Source of the DNA: Aotearoamyces nothofagi | Lineage: Eukaryota > Ascomycota > Leotiomycetes > Leotiales > Tympanidaceae | DNA length: 64,000 bases | Assembly: GCA_015345905.1 (NCBI GenBank) | Contig: JADDTR010000018.1 | Coordinates: forward strand, 434,361 to 498,360 | Reading direction: 5' to 3' | Shown: positions 42,901 through 52,110 of the stretch, piece after piece | Layout of the letters: the number at the start of each line of letters is the position of its first letter | Numbering within the stretch: the first letter of the stretch is position 1 | Notes under the pieces: generated by a model | Database searches by the model: none | What the model was told of the DNA's origin: nothing | The model's input: only the letters and a program-made list of their open reading frames with translations | Translations under genes and position numbers: made by a program

Positions 42901-44572
42901 TCACTTCAATATTTTCCCGTTGCAACTTGGCGTTTACTTTCATGAGTCAACCTTCATCGGGAGTGGCGAACTGGCGAAAGTACTCAACATATCACCAGTT
43001 CCAGCTTTGGATGGCATCCGTGGTCACGGTATATACCAGATTGCCGATAAGCACCTTCGATGGGGCCCATGGAATGAGACTGTTTCTTCTGAATTGGGCG
43101 TCAGTTTTGACTGCATCATAGATCGAATTGATGCAATAGTCCGGACAAGCTCTGACGCTGCTGAAGATGGAGCGCTAGAGTGCCTTCGTCATATTGTTGA
43201 CTATGTTCAAAATTACTTAAGCTTTGCGTCTAGCGGGAACCGCGAGGAGTTTCTCGTCAGGGTGACCGAGTTGTCCGACACACTGATAGACCGCCTGGAG
43301 ATGCTTGCCCTCTCTTATGGAACCCATCAGAACCTCAATCTCCAACAAGCTATTGAAATATCGGTGTACGAAGTTGTCCTACTTTTCCAGGCACTGCAAA
43401 TATCCGTCATAGAACCTATATCCTATATCCGTCGGCACTTGGAATCGAGTTTCCAGAGAGCAGCCATGGCCTCCGTCAAACTCTTACTTCTTGTAGGCTT
43501 GGACTGTATGAGGAGTCTATACGACGACCTGCAATATCTTACCTTTCGGGAAGCAGGGATTAAATCGGACCGTTATGCTGTCCAAGCATGGGTAATTTTG
43601 ATGCACGTTCTACAAGCGGCGCAAATTCCCAGAGGTTCCTTCTGGGATATAGTCAACACAGAACTATTGCATGGCAGTATTACTTCCGAATCCGATGGTC
43701 GAATATTTGAGAGGGTATGGTATTCAATGTTCTCATTGCTACCAATTGTCGAATTTGACAAATTCGGCGTGATCAATCCAGGCTTGCGGCATACATACTC
43801 CCTCGAAAATTGGGCCCTTCCACAGAGGTTGGCAAAGCGAGTTTTTGAACTATACGATTCTGCCTCGAGACAGTCGCCCAGCTTCAATGACTATTGTCGA
43901 GCGGTATTCAGTCGTTGCCACCGTCTGATTGAGGTTTGGGGCTGGCGTCGATCCGGCCCTATTGTCGGAACTTTCTTTGACTTCTTTGCCTCCCATAAAT
44001 TGGCCCATCTTCGCAACGAGGAGGTCTACAAGTCCCCTCATTTCCTGGAAGAACTCGACCATGACCCATCGCTATCTATTGATCTAGAAGACCGCTGTTT
44101 TCACATATTTTTGAAGATAGTGGCGTCCGCAATTAGACATATGCATGAAGCTGAAGACACTAAAGGGATCCGTAATGTTGTGACACGTCTGCTCCCAAAT
44201 CACAACCGACAGTATCCTAAAGAGGACACTATTCACCAGCGAGACCTGGCATCCTTACGAAATCATCACGATCTTCTTTGCACGCTTTTTTGGGCAGCTC
44301 CTCCCGACTTGCGACCCTCGGTCAATCTAATCCGTGAACTGGTGAATCCAGAAAGCTCACATAAAGAGGCATGTCTGATCAATCTACATGCTTGGACGAA
44401 CCTTACTAGGTTTATTTTGGCCTCAACACCAACATCATCTGCTCTCGAACCTTTTGTTCAGTGGCAACACCATTCTTTCACGCAAATTACTTCTCAGTAT
44501 CTGTCTGTTGACCAGGTCATTGCCGATCAACTACAGAAAATTTCGGACTCTACTAAACAAGAGGACTTGTGA
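39923..44572 (+). CDS. MMS22: Mus7/MMS22 replication-repair protein
   Basis: A single exon of 1549 aa. Mms22/Mus7 works with the Rtt101-Mms1 (cullin) ubiquitin ligase and helps replication forks pass damage and restart. The frame is open upstream to 39839, but the first ATG is at 39923 and begins MSTWKEQGVVPDSDEEDLLDSQST, the acidic, phospho-site-rich start common in the family. The first 850 residues are disordered, with many Ser/Asp/Glu and basic patches (RNARCRRGLGRHSPARKF). The conserved Mus7/MMS22 region runs from about 860 to the end: RHAKAAFGFTKKSLDAFYRKT, VLIVGKLLGLGNFGTQYTHHFNIFPLQLGVYFHESTFIGSGELAKVL, and helical repeats with RVWYSMFSLLPIVEFDKFG and CLINLHAWTNLTRFIL. Length and domain layout are normal. 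Confidence 0.92.
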   Translation: MSTWKEQGVVPDSDEEDLLDSQSTAGGGEDSQAFGDRENDVRETESQLAADNTTIHQYNPAETPPDISTTVPVHDRLDGSQRHDEATCQPAATFLDSSQSSQVSRVPHELLELEPGRAPIPEELERQQPESESMVAERYLHSTACPDLDEDISMSYVRLSSPLSSLTSLGSTPPSPNFESVNVLEEALALPLSQETPEMTQKQATNELGIMYDKGSFEPTRKRSLRERNPIQLHPYALEGEKYRRLLMARGMRPLKLAQGQQEAKGTVHHNDSQDTEFDNEEESQNLSFDEEQQSSQLSSQCTRRGEDDILVLNHASYKPSHHEDDADEDDEFPDIDVLVDQVHYRGRYPNMSHQAASQHPNIKPRTYSRHKTAQNPKSQSFAIAANADVFDVPPSPPTTSSPLRTLMANFGGRNQRPKLIASTSSREASVEQPNLVPAGDLPTPMTSAVKQTVDLTTMDLDDLDGSDPFASDSVSVASVSSRPDESVQLQSAGKRIRGVLPASWLRLDQHIRQPEEQIDTTSENRSVSPPRSAIRRGVAIPKPISNRTSSITTKDSPINYFLSDDSDGDDDFDFPASEPITVEKFRQASVFSQSDIGFAIEDDRVDAMLPPRKRQAKLLPDQRPHKKRGVSTSLFKKTHSVLFHQPRITEQLDSRGDKARQTRVKLPQKMVSHRNKPPRLSILDVMSTSQDLQQRPPQFIRIAARNARCRRGLGRHSPARKFIRLASREDTVDAQTVLQNWREGTLQPLKHSRSLRRPLQQMTANQQRQMMLPSPLSSDESSVNLGILGNNGIEKDTVSHPKQAQISWTKHSQNITSGQTIEGRTRKLQQITIRNRKPPTRIETILVRPAQLETSEVEYRHRHAKAAFGFTKKSLDAFYRKTHKGSAVRGDVQLARFLANDDFSTSTLQLGSSMTDEPQIESSPLVPATNTRRLLRRRKQVPRRIDAGAARYRQPSEPLVLEFLEQPKDPGDNVLIVGKLLGLGNFGTQYTHHFNIFPLQLGVYFHESTFIGSGELAKVLNISPVPALDGIRGHGIYQIADKHLRWGPWNETVSSELGVSFDCIIDRIDAIVRTSSDAAEDGALECLRHIVDYVQNYLSFASSGNREEFLVRVTELSDTLIDRLEMLALSYGTHQNLNLQQAIEISVYEVVLLFQALQISVIEPISYIRRHLESSFQRAAMASVKLLLLVGLDCMRSLYDDLQYLTFREAGIKSDRYAVQAWVILMHVLQAAQIPRGSFWDIVNTELLHGSITSESDGRIFERVWYSMFSLLPIVEFDKFGVINPGLRHTYSLENWALPQRLAKRVFELYDSASRQSPSFNDYCRAVFSRCHRLIEVWGWRRSGPIVGTFFDFFASHKLAHLRNEEVYKSPHFLEELDHDPSLSIDLEDRCFHIFLKIVASAIRHMHEAEDTKGIRNVVTRLLPNHNRQYPKEDTIHQRDLASLRNHHDLLCTLFWAAPPDLRPSVNLIRELVNPESSHKEACLINLHAWTNLTRFILASTPTSSALEPFVQWQHHSFTQITSQYLSVDQVIADQLQKISDSTKQEDL

Positions 44573-45028
44573 AATTGGTATAAGATGAACCCGAGAGGTA
44601 AATCAAGAAACAAAATTTCTAGTAACAAAGATTCGCACGAATAAATTGGATTGCCAATGGTGAAGAGTTGCTCTAAATTCCTAATTTCTCATGGTTATAG
44701 ACCCTTACTGAGCCTTATTTGTGTACATCAAATATGTTAAGATTCTCCGAATCAAAAAGACAACTATTGCTTTCTACAATGCCTCTGAAGTATAGATTCC
44801 TAAAAGCTATGATGTAAATGCTACAATAGCAAAACCCTTTAGACTTCTATAGTTCTATCCATTTTCAAACATTGTAGTGGTAAGCAAACACGGTAGATGT
44901 GAAAGGAAAGACGCGCTAGCGGTAGTTTCCCGCAAGGCCGCAGTATTTACAATCCGAGGACATGAACTTTGACCCTCATCAACTAGTACCACCATTGTCA
45001 GCTCCTGAGAGCCGGAATATTGCGCCGA
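44573..45028. other. Intergenic region, no gene seen
   Basis: 3' flank of MMS22 and promoter of the AAA gene. Very AT-rich to about 44870, without other features. Confidence 0.5.
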
Positions 45029-48000
45029 ATGCATGGAATAGCATGGGGCGCCATTCGCACGGCTCGTCGACCGCTCATGCGTAGTGCCTGTCGAATTGTA
45101 GCCGGAGTCCGCCGTCCAAGTCCCGTACGAAATTTCCATCGTTCTGTGGCAGCATACAGGATACCTGAAGATCCAGCTGTTTCTGCGGTGGATGAAGTGC
45201 GCCAAACTGCGACTAGTACAGATGCAGATGTGCATGAAGGTGAGCAACCGACTATAGATGACGAAGTCACGAATGGGGAAGCCACGGCAGATACAGATGA
45301 AGGGGTACAACGAGCGCGGTCCCGAGGGAATTATGGTTCTGGGATACGAAGGGCAAACAGAAATAAGCGGCCTCGAGAGGTACCTCCAGTTGTACTGCCA
45401 AAGTGGTTCTGGGAGAGGAACGTCCTATGCATTGAAGACGCGGACGAGACTACCCAAACCCTAAGAGTATACCGCGACCCGAACCCAGCACTGGTTGCCA
45501 ATACGCCGTTGGATGGTACACCAATTGCCGAACCTAGCAAGAGTACTGTCGAAACTTCCCTCGAATCAATTCACTTTCATTCAAGCCAGAATCATTTGGG
45601 TCCCATTCCCCCCGACCAAGAGCCGGACACCACTGATATACCTGTTGGAGGAAATTCCCAATATAGACTACACATCGATGTCTATAGAGAGATTGTTGCA
45701 AGTATCAATGCAGGTCTAACACTATTACCACCGCCAAATATCGACCCCAAGGACATTCCTCGGCCCGATCTTGTCCTACAATGTCCGAAGGATAATGCGT
45801 CGAACTTTCTCAACGTGATCGTTCAAAACGCAGCATTGCGTCTCCAAGCCGATGTTGTCAGACTTGACCCCGAGGATATTGCCCAGATCGTTGGAGGATA
45901 TCTCGGTGAGAACTTGGCATGGACATGGTCATCAAAAGCTTTACTGGGGTATGAGGCTAGCAAAGTTGGTGGTAGGCTCGAACAAGATATAGAAGAGCCT
46001 AATGATGAAGAAGATCAGGATGACTTTGAGGACGATGAAACTCTGTCCGGTTCAATGAAACCTTACAGCTCCAGCTTAAGAGCCCTCTCTTCCGCCATGA
46101 AATCAAGTATGTCAGGTGTGAAGCCAAAAGGCATAGCAATTCTACAAGGCCCTTCTGGGTTACAAGATCTCTCAAAACCGATATCATTGCAAGACCTTTT
46201 TAACCCATCTTCAAGCTCTAGTCCATTTACTGCAGGAAGACCAACACCATCTTCAGAGCCTTGGGCAGATTTCAAAATTACAGCTGCTCTAGAAGCGTTA
46301 GTTGACGCTGCTGATTCTAAACGGTCCTTATCCGAATCCATGATGCACTCGGAGATAGACCATGACTCCGGAGGTACCTTGAAGATGAAGGCAAGTGGCC
46401 TGATAATACAACTGAACGAGTATAAGGAAATGACTAGGACTTCAGAAGGCCTTGACATCATTAAGAAGTTGCGTGACATCGTTAAGAAAAGGTGGCACAG
46501 TGGGAAGAGTGTCACAATAATTGGTACTACCACAGCAGAAGATCCCATGCTAGCATTGTCGCGCTCTTCAATTAGACGACTTGAATCTGATGTGCTCTTT
46601 GGAGATCATCGCACAATATTCGTTCCACCTGAGCGCTCTGCGAGAAATGAGGCGGCCTTCATCGCTGATACGAACACACATACCCGCGAGATGAACTTGC
46701 GGCACTTGGAGGATATGATTAGAAAGCTCTTGACTGGCAAGAGCTCAGACTTAGAATTCAGTCTTGAGAAGGACTTACCATCTGCCACTGCTTACGCGGC
46801 TGGACTAGAAGATGCTGTCTGGGCATATCCTCGTATTCATCGTATTGCACTAACCATTCTGGGATTCAATCACTTCAGGACATCTTTTGACGGTTCTATA
46901 TTCGCACGTGCTCTTGATCTACTTGCCGCAAGCGATGAAGTTAAGTTTCAATGGGCAGCAGAAGAGCAGAAACAACTGGATTCAGCAGATGATGCCTTGG
47001 ATATTGAAAACCGCGATATTCCTGTCACTGATCCGAAAAAAGCTGCCAAGGAAAGGCTGAAGCAGATCAAGAAGACTTGCACGACACACGAGAAAAAATT
47101 GCTGGGCGGAGTTATTGACCCTGCTGATATCCACACAACCTTCGCAGATGTTCGGGCACCTCCTGAGACCATTGAAGCACTCAAGACCTTAACGAGTCTT
47201 TCATTGATAAGACCAGAAGCGTTCTCATATGGTGTTCTTGCAACAGACAAAATTCCTGGTGTGTTACTTTACGGTCCACCTGGAACTGGCAAGACACTAC
47301 TTGCAAAAGCTGTTGCGAAAGAGAGTGGAGCCACTGTCCTCGAAGTTAGCGGTTCCGAGGTCTACGACATGTACGTAGGTGAAGGAGAAAAGAATATCAA
47401 GGCTCTTTTCAGCTTGGCAAAGAAGTTGTCGCCTTGCGTAGTCTTTATCGATGAAGCCGATGCTATCTTTGGTGCGAGAGGAGATTCCTCAAAACGAACA
47501 AGTCATCGCGAGCTTATTAACCAGTTCCTCCGAGAATGGGATGGTATGAATGACCTTTCAGCATTCATTATGGTCGCGACGAACCGGCCCTTCGATCTGG
47601 ACGAGGCTGTGTTGCGCCGCTTGCCACGCCGCCTGCTAGTTGATTTGCCTGTAGAGAAAGACCGCGAAGCGATCCTTCAGATTCACCTTAAGGATGAGAT
47701 CCTTGATGACACCGTCTCTTTGTCTACCCTTGCCAACCAGACACCATTCTATTCGGGGTCCGATTTAAAGAATGTCTCTGTGGCAGCAGCACTGGCATGT
47801 GTGCGTGAAGAGAATGATGCAGCTACTAAGCACACCGGCGATACACCATATGTGTACCCAGCCAAGCGTATCCTTACGAAGCATCATTTTAGCAAGGCGA
47901 TGGAAGAGATAAGTGCCAGTATTAGTGAGGATATGAGTACCTTGTCCGCTATCCGGAAGTTTGATGAGAGATATGGTGATCGTAAAGGTCGAAGGAGGAA

Positions 48001-48088
48001 AGCCAATGCTCTAGGCTTCGGAGGAACAACAGAGCCTGAGAAGGACTCCGAGTCTGGAAGAGTGAGGAAGCTCAATGCTGATGCGTAG
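45029..48088 (+). CDS. Mitochondrial AAA ATPase with long N-terminal region
   Basis: A single exon of 1019 aa; the frame opens slightly earlier, but the first ATG is here. The N terminus (MHGIAWGAIRTARRPLMRSACRIVAGVRRPSPVRNFHRSVAAYR) is a strong mitochondrial presequence, ending near RNFHRS. About 550 residues follow without a domain I can name, including an acidic stretch (EEPNDEEDQDDFEDDE). The AAA module lies at about 710-900: DVRAPPETIEALKTLTSLSLIRPEAFSYGVL, Walker A GPPGTGKT (749-756), Walker B VFIDE (805-809), ATNRPFDLDEAVLRRLPRR (sensor 1 and arginine fingers). The order resembles the meiotic clade (Msp1, spastin, katanin), so it may be a membrane-protein extractase or remodeller inside mitochondria; substrate unknown. 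All catalytic residues are present. Confidence 0.85.
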   Translation: MHGIAWGAIRTARRPLMRSACRIVAGVRRPSPVRNFHRSVAAYRIPEDPAVSAVDEVRQTATSTDADVHEGEQPTIDDEVTNGEATADTDEGVQRARSRGNYGSGIRRANRNKRPREVPPVVLPKWFWERNVLCIEDADETTQTLRVYRDPNPALVANTPLDGTPIAEPSKSTVETSLESIHFHSSQNHLGPIPPDQEPDTTDIPVGGNSQYRLHIDVYREIVASINAGLTLLPPPNIDPKDIPRPDLVLQCPKDNASNFLNVIVQNAALRLQADVVRLDPEDIAQIVGGYLGENLAWTWSSKALLGYEASKVGGRLEQDIEEPNDEEDQDDFEDDETLSGSMKPYSSSLRALSSAMKSSMSGVKPKGIAILQGPSGLQDLSKPISLQDLFNPSSSSSPFTAGRPTPSSEPWADFKITAALEALVDAADSKRSLSESMMHSEIDHDSGGTLKMKASGLIIQLNEYKEMTRTSEGLDIIKKLRDIVKKRWHSGKSVTIIGTTTAEDPMLALSRSSIRRLESDVLFGDHRTIFVPPERSARNEAAFIADTNTHTREMNLRHLEDMIRKLLTGKSSDLEFSLEKDLPSATAYAAGLEDAVWAYPRIHRIALTILGFNHFRTSFDGSIFARALDLLAASDEVKFQWAAEEQKQLDSADDALDIENRDIPVTDPKKAAKERLKQIKKTCTTHEKKLLGGVIDPADIHTTFADVRAPPETIEALKTLTSLSLIRPEAFSYGVLATDKIPGVLLYGPPGTGKTLLAKAVAKESGATVLEVSGSEVYDMYVGEGEKNIKALFSLAKKLSPCVVFIDEADAIFGARGDSSKRTSHRELINQFLREWDGMNDLSAFIMVATNRPFDLDEAVLRRLPRRLLVDLPVEKDREAILQIHLKDEILDDTVSLSTLANQTPFYSGSDLKNVSVAAALACVREENDAATKHTGDTPYVYPAKRILTKHHFSKAMEEISASISEDMSTLSAIRKFDERYGDRKGRRRKANALGFGGTTEPEKDSESGRVRKLNADA

Positions 48089-48284
48089 GCATATTACCCG
48101 TGTACATAAGTGTTGTCTAAACTTGACTATATAAAGAAATTTGTAATATATGACTTGACACGTTTTGTTGCTCATTAAATAGATGTAATTTTCATTACGT
48201 GCAGTTAGCAGAGCTGGCCTACCAACGGCTACTAGACTACAACTCCTGAAGAAATATATATTAACGAAGATAGGCCTCGAAGTT

Positions 48285-48557
48285 TCAAACCAGCTTTTTT
48301 CTAGGCTTCCACTGAGCCGTGCTTCTGCTAACTTCCTCATCCCTCTCGATAGCGATCTCGAGTTGCAAGAAATCACTTCTTGATTTGTCGAGCTGTTCTT
48401 CTAGAGTTTTGACGCTCTCCTTGAAGAGTTGGTATTCATACTCAATAGCAGCCAGGTTGTTAGCCTCATGCTCTACACTGTCCGCGACTGTTAGCGGGTG
48501 GCTGTTAGCAGCGCAATCAAAGCAGCCAGGCGCGCAGAAAGTGTCTTGGCTGCTCAT
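48285..48557 (-). CDS. Small 90-aa coiled-coil protein
   Basis: A single exon of 90 aa. The N terminus has three close Cys (CAPGCFDC) and is followed by a good coiled coil at about residues 28-75 (EANNLAAIEYEYQLFKESVKTLEEQLDKSRSDFLQLEIAIERDEEV). The tail is basic (WKPRKKLV). I do not recognise a family. The heptad pattern and acidic/basic balance look like a real short protein, and it sits in its own slot between two genes, but it is short and an unseen upstream exon is possible. Confidence 0.5.
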   Translation of the reverse strand: MSSQDTFCAPGCFDCAANSHPLTVADSVEHEANNLAAIEYEYQLFKESVKTLEEQLDKSRSDFLQLEIAIERDEEVSRSTAQWKPRKKLV

Positions 48558-48806
48558 TTTGATGTTTGGAGAGTCGACTTACGGTGACGGGGATTGCTGT
48601 AGGGGATGTTTGAATGGATTGGTGATCGAGGGAGGGTGGGATTTGGCTTTTATGCTTGCCTCTTGTGCAGTGTTCATTGTCCAGCTGGTGAAATGGGCGG
48701 ACAAAGGTGCTTTGTTTATGATGATAGTATTGTAGCCTTGTCCTAGCCAAGTGCTCAAAGAGCCTCTCTTAAACATCCCTCTTTGTCTCTATTGGACCAC
48801 GTGACC

Positions 48807-49787
48807 TCAGCATGCCTTCACTGCAACTGCCACCTTCTCCAGCTCGCTCATCACTATCTCCACCGCCCATTTCAAAGTAGTCTCAAATTCCACATCCGGG
48901 GCTTTGTTGGTCTGACACAGAATATTCCATTCCTTCAGCACATCATCCTTGAACTTGCCCTCCACATCTCCCCCCTCAAACATCCACTTGTGGTCCTCCA
49001 CATAATTCGGCCAAACGACCTTATCAACATAGCCTGGCGGGTCCTTCCACCAGCCTTCTAAGGTCACGTATCCGTCTCTCGCTTCTCGTCGCGCTTTGGC
49101 TGCGGCATAACTAACCCGAAGGAAGATTTTGATGTCAATATGCGGCTGAATAGGAGCCATATCTGCCGAATAGAGCAGAAAGCCGTCAAATATGCACAGA
49201 CGGAGAGGGTAGGAGCTGGATGTCAGGATGCCGTGCCCGGGACGGCCTGGTTGGGTCCATTCGGCGACACGTGCTTTCAGATCTGCGACTACAGAATCGG
49301 AGACTGGGATTTTGCCGACGGAGTTCCGGTCTTCTTTGGAGTCAAAATCGGGCTGGGGCATTATTAGGATGACTTGTGAGGTTCTTGGGGGATACCATAG
49401 GGCTTACGGGAAAAGAGCCGTTCTGTTGGATGTAGTTGAGAGACTTGACAATATCCGGTATTGACAGTGCTCCCGCACAGTCCCAGTCGAGAAGACCTTC
49501 TTTCTTCGGAAGCCTTGGAAATATCAGTATGCCGTCGAGTCTTGGAATGGTGTATGCCATAGGCATAGGCCACGTCCATGCAGAGAGCAGAACGTGGCAT
49601 TGGAGGGAAGGGACTATATATATGGCTTCTCCGGGACTTACTCTGTCTCAGGTCTGTAGAAGTCATCTTCATGCAGAACGAAGGTATTAGGAAATATATC
49701 GCGGAGAAGGCGGGAGAGTGTTGTCTTTCCACTGGACGATGCACCGCTGATGCCAACAACAATCGCCTTCCTCGCTCGTTTAGCCAT
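48807..49787 (-). CDS. NRK1: Nicotinamide riboside kinase
   Basis: Exons 49787-49642, 49513-49408 and 49352-48807 encode 265 aa. The enzyme phosphorylates nicotinamide riboside to NMN in NAD salvage. The start MAKRARKAIVVGISGASSSGKTT carries the P-loop GASSSGKT (15-22). Then comes FPNTFVLHEDDFYRPETELPKKEGLLDWDCAGAL, read across the first splice, with the HEDDFY and DWDC blocks typical of NRK. Further on are LCIFDGFLLYSADM, FLRVSYAAAKARREAR (lid region) and DPPGYVDKVVWPNYVEDHKW. Introns of 128 and 55 bp fit phase and restore these motifs. Length is normal. It is divergent from the aspartate aminotransferase gene. Confidence 0.94.
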
Positions 49788-50312
49788 GTTTAGGGGTTCC
49801 CCGGGTGCCATGGACAATTGCTGACCTGGCGGTGTCTATCGCGCGCCGCATTCTTTATCGATTACACCACGGCCCACGGCACTATATGCCGCCGCTTGGG
49901 AGTCACCGCCTGCCGGATCCAGCGGGACCCCTTCGGCGCAAAGGACGAGGGATGGAGCAGATATCTATCAGGCTTTTATGGAAGACGATCTTCAATTGAC
50001 GCAGTCAAAGTAAACATGTCCAAGCCCGCAGATACCGCTGGTGCGCAGCAGTTCAGGGTTGCAGCCAAGACTATTTCTACTGCTCGCCGTTACCGCCCTG
50101 TACTGCCCCCCTATTCCAGCGTCTCCGCTACTCCGTACCCCAAACTGCGGCAGCGTCCCGCCGTCGCACATTTCCCGCTTGGCGTGTTTTCTCCGGCTCC
50201 GAAATCCGCCGACAAGATGCAATTTTGTGGGTAGCCTTGGGTATGACTCCCTGGGTTGGAATATCAAGACCTTTTCTTTCTCCTCCTCCCTCTTCCTTTC
50301 CTACACATCAAA
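49788..50312. promoter_or_regulatory. Divergent promoter region NRK1/AAT
   Basis: Carries promoters for NRK1 (minus) and aspartate aminotransferase (plus). Near the plus-strand start there is a pyrimidine-rich leader (CTTTTCTTTCTCCTCCTCCC) typical of well-expressed fungal genes. Open frames here look random. Confidence 0.5.
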
Positions 50313-51919
50313 ATGCTTTCTACCGTCCGACTAGCTACGAGGCAGACTGCCATCCGAGGCACAGCTACGCGGAGCTGGATTTCTGCCAGACATGCGAGCT
50401 TCTTCAGTGAAGTCCCGCAGGGTCCTCCAGTGAGCCGACGCCTTTCCAATTGTCCCAATTGACCAAATGAATCCCGCTGACTTGTTTAGGATGTAAGCCA
50501 TGCAACATGCCCCCAGACGATACTATTCCCAAATGCTAACAATGTGCCCTCGACAAGGCCATTCTAGGTTTGTCTCGAGTTTTCAATACCCCGCCCACGA
50601 CCCGCTGACCGCGTCTAGGCATTACCGAGGCTTTCAAAGCTGATAGCTTTGAGGAGAAGATCAATCTTGGTGGGTCGTAGTGCCTATAATTATTGATGGC
50701 AATACTGACAGCAGTTCAGGTGTTGGCGCATACCGTGACGACAAGGGAAAGCCATACGTCCTCCCCTCTGTTCGAATTGCCGAAGACAAGGTCGTTTCAG
50801 CACACTTAAACAAGGAGTACGCAGGTATCACTGGTGTTCCCGAGTTCACCAAGGCTGCTGCCTTGCTCGCATATGGCCCTGGTTCAAGCGCGCTCGACCG
50901 CGTCGTCATTACACAATCCATTTCTGGAACTGGTGCTCTCCGTATCGGCGGTGCTTTCTTGCAGCGATGGTACCCAGGCGCAAAGACCATCTATATTCCA
51001 CAACCGTCATGGGCAAATCACGCAGCCGTCTTCAAGGACTCTGGATTGACTGTTGAGAAATACCGATACTACAACAAAGATACCATTGGCCTCGACTTTG
51101 AGGGCTTAGTTGAAGATATCAAGGGCGCCCCAAAAGGAAGCATTTTCCTACTTCATGCCTGTGCACACAACCCAACTGGTATTGACCCAACTCCTGAGCA
51201 GTGGCAGGAGATCAGCCAAGCCCTGAAGGCTGGCGGTCACTTCACGTTCTTCGATATGGCATACCAAGGCTTCGCATCTGGCGACACTGACAAGGACGCT
51301 TTCCCCGTCCGACTCTTTGTCGAGCAAGGGCACAACATTGCCCTTGCTCAGTCATTCGCTAAGAACATGGTATGGACTTTCCGAGGGCGTGGTTTACATG
51401 GCTAATGCACTATAGGGTCTTTATGGTGAACGTGTTGGAGCTTTCTCCATTGTCTGCGCTGACGCCGATGAAAAGAAGCGTGTCGATTCACAGGTTAAGA
51501 TTATCGTCCGTCCTCTTTACTCCAACCCTCCTGTCCATGGAGCTCGTATTGCGTCAGAGATCCTTAACGACCCTGCGTTGAACAAGCAATGGCTAGGCGA
51601 GGTCAAGGGAATGGCTGATCGTATTATTACAATGAGAGCCTTATTGAAGAAGAACCTTGAGGATCTAGGATCCAAGCATGACTGGAGCCACATCACTGAC
51701 CAGATTGGCATGTTTGCCTACACTGGTCTAACGCCCGAGCAGATGGATAAGTTGGCCAAGGAAGTAAGCTTCATATCCTTACTATAAATTAGACGGACGC
51801 ACTAACGTTATATACAGCACTCGGTCTATGCTACCAAGGATGGACGTATTTCAGTAGCAGGTATTACATCAGGCAACGTGAAGAGACTCGCGGAGGCCAT
51901 CAACGCTGTTAAGCCATAG
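50313..51919 (+). CDS. AAT1: Mitochondrial aspartate aminotransferase
   Basis: Seven exons (50313-50429, 50490-50492, 50558-50567, 50619-50669, 50720-51369, 51416-51763, 51818-51919) sum to exactly 427 codons, 426 aa. The enzyme interconverts aspartate and oxaloacetate with glutamate/2-oxoglutarate in the matrix (malate-aspartate shuttle). A basic presequence ([31 protein letters not shown]) precedes [20 protein letters not shown] and [22 protein letters not shown]. Other conserved parts are [27 protein letters not shown] and the pyridoxal-phosphate Lys in [17 protein letters not shown] (Lys 275), split by intron 5. Exon 2 (GAT, one codon) and exon 3 (10 nt) are microexons required for the conserved PPDAILG. 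Introns are 46-65 bp, mostly with clear branch sites. Confidence 0.95.
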
Positions 51920-52110
51920 ATAACTAGACGAATATACCAGTAGAGAGAAGGGGAGCGGCAAGTATAAACATGGTACTATAACGATGCGGTTGGATTCTTT
52001 CATGATTTACTATACGGTATCTAGATAGATGTCATAAACTTGTACCATAGCTAGTCACCACGATCCCTCAAACTTCCTCATAGTTTTATGCAATATCTAT
52101 CATACTTCGT

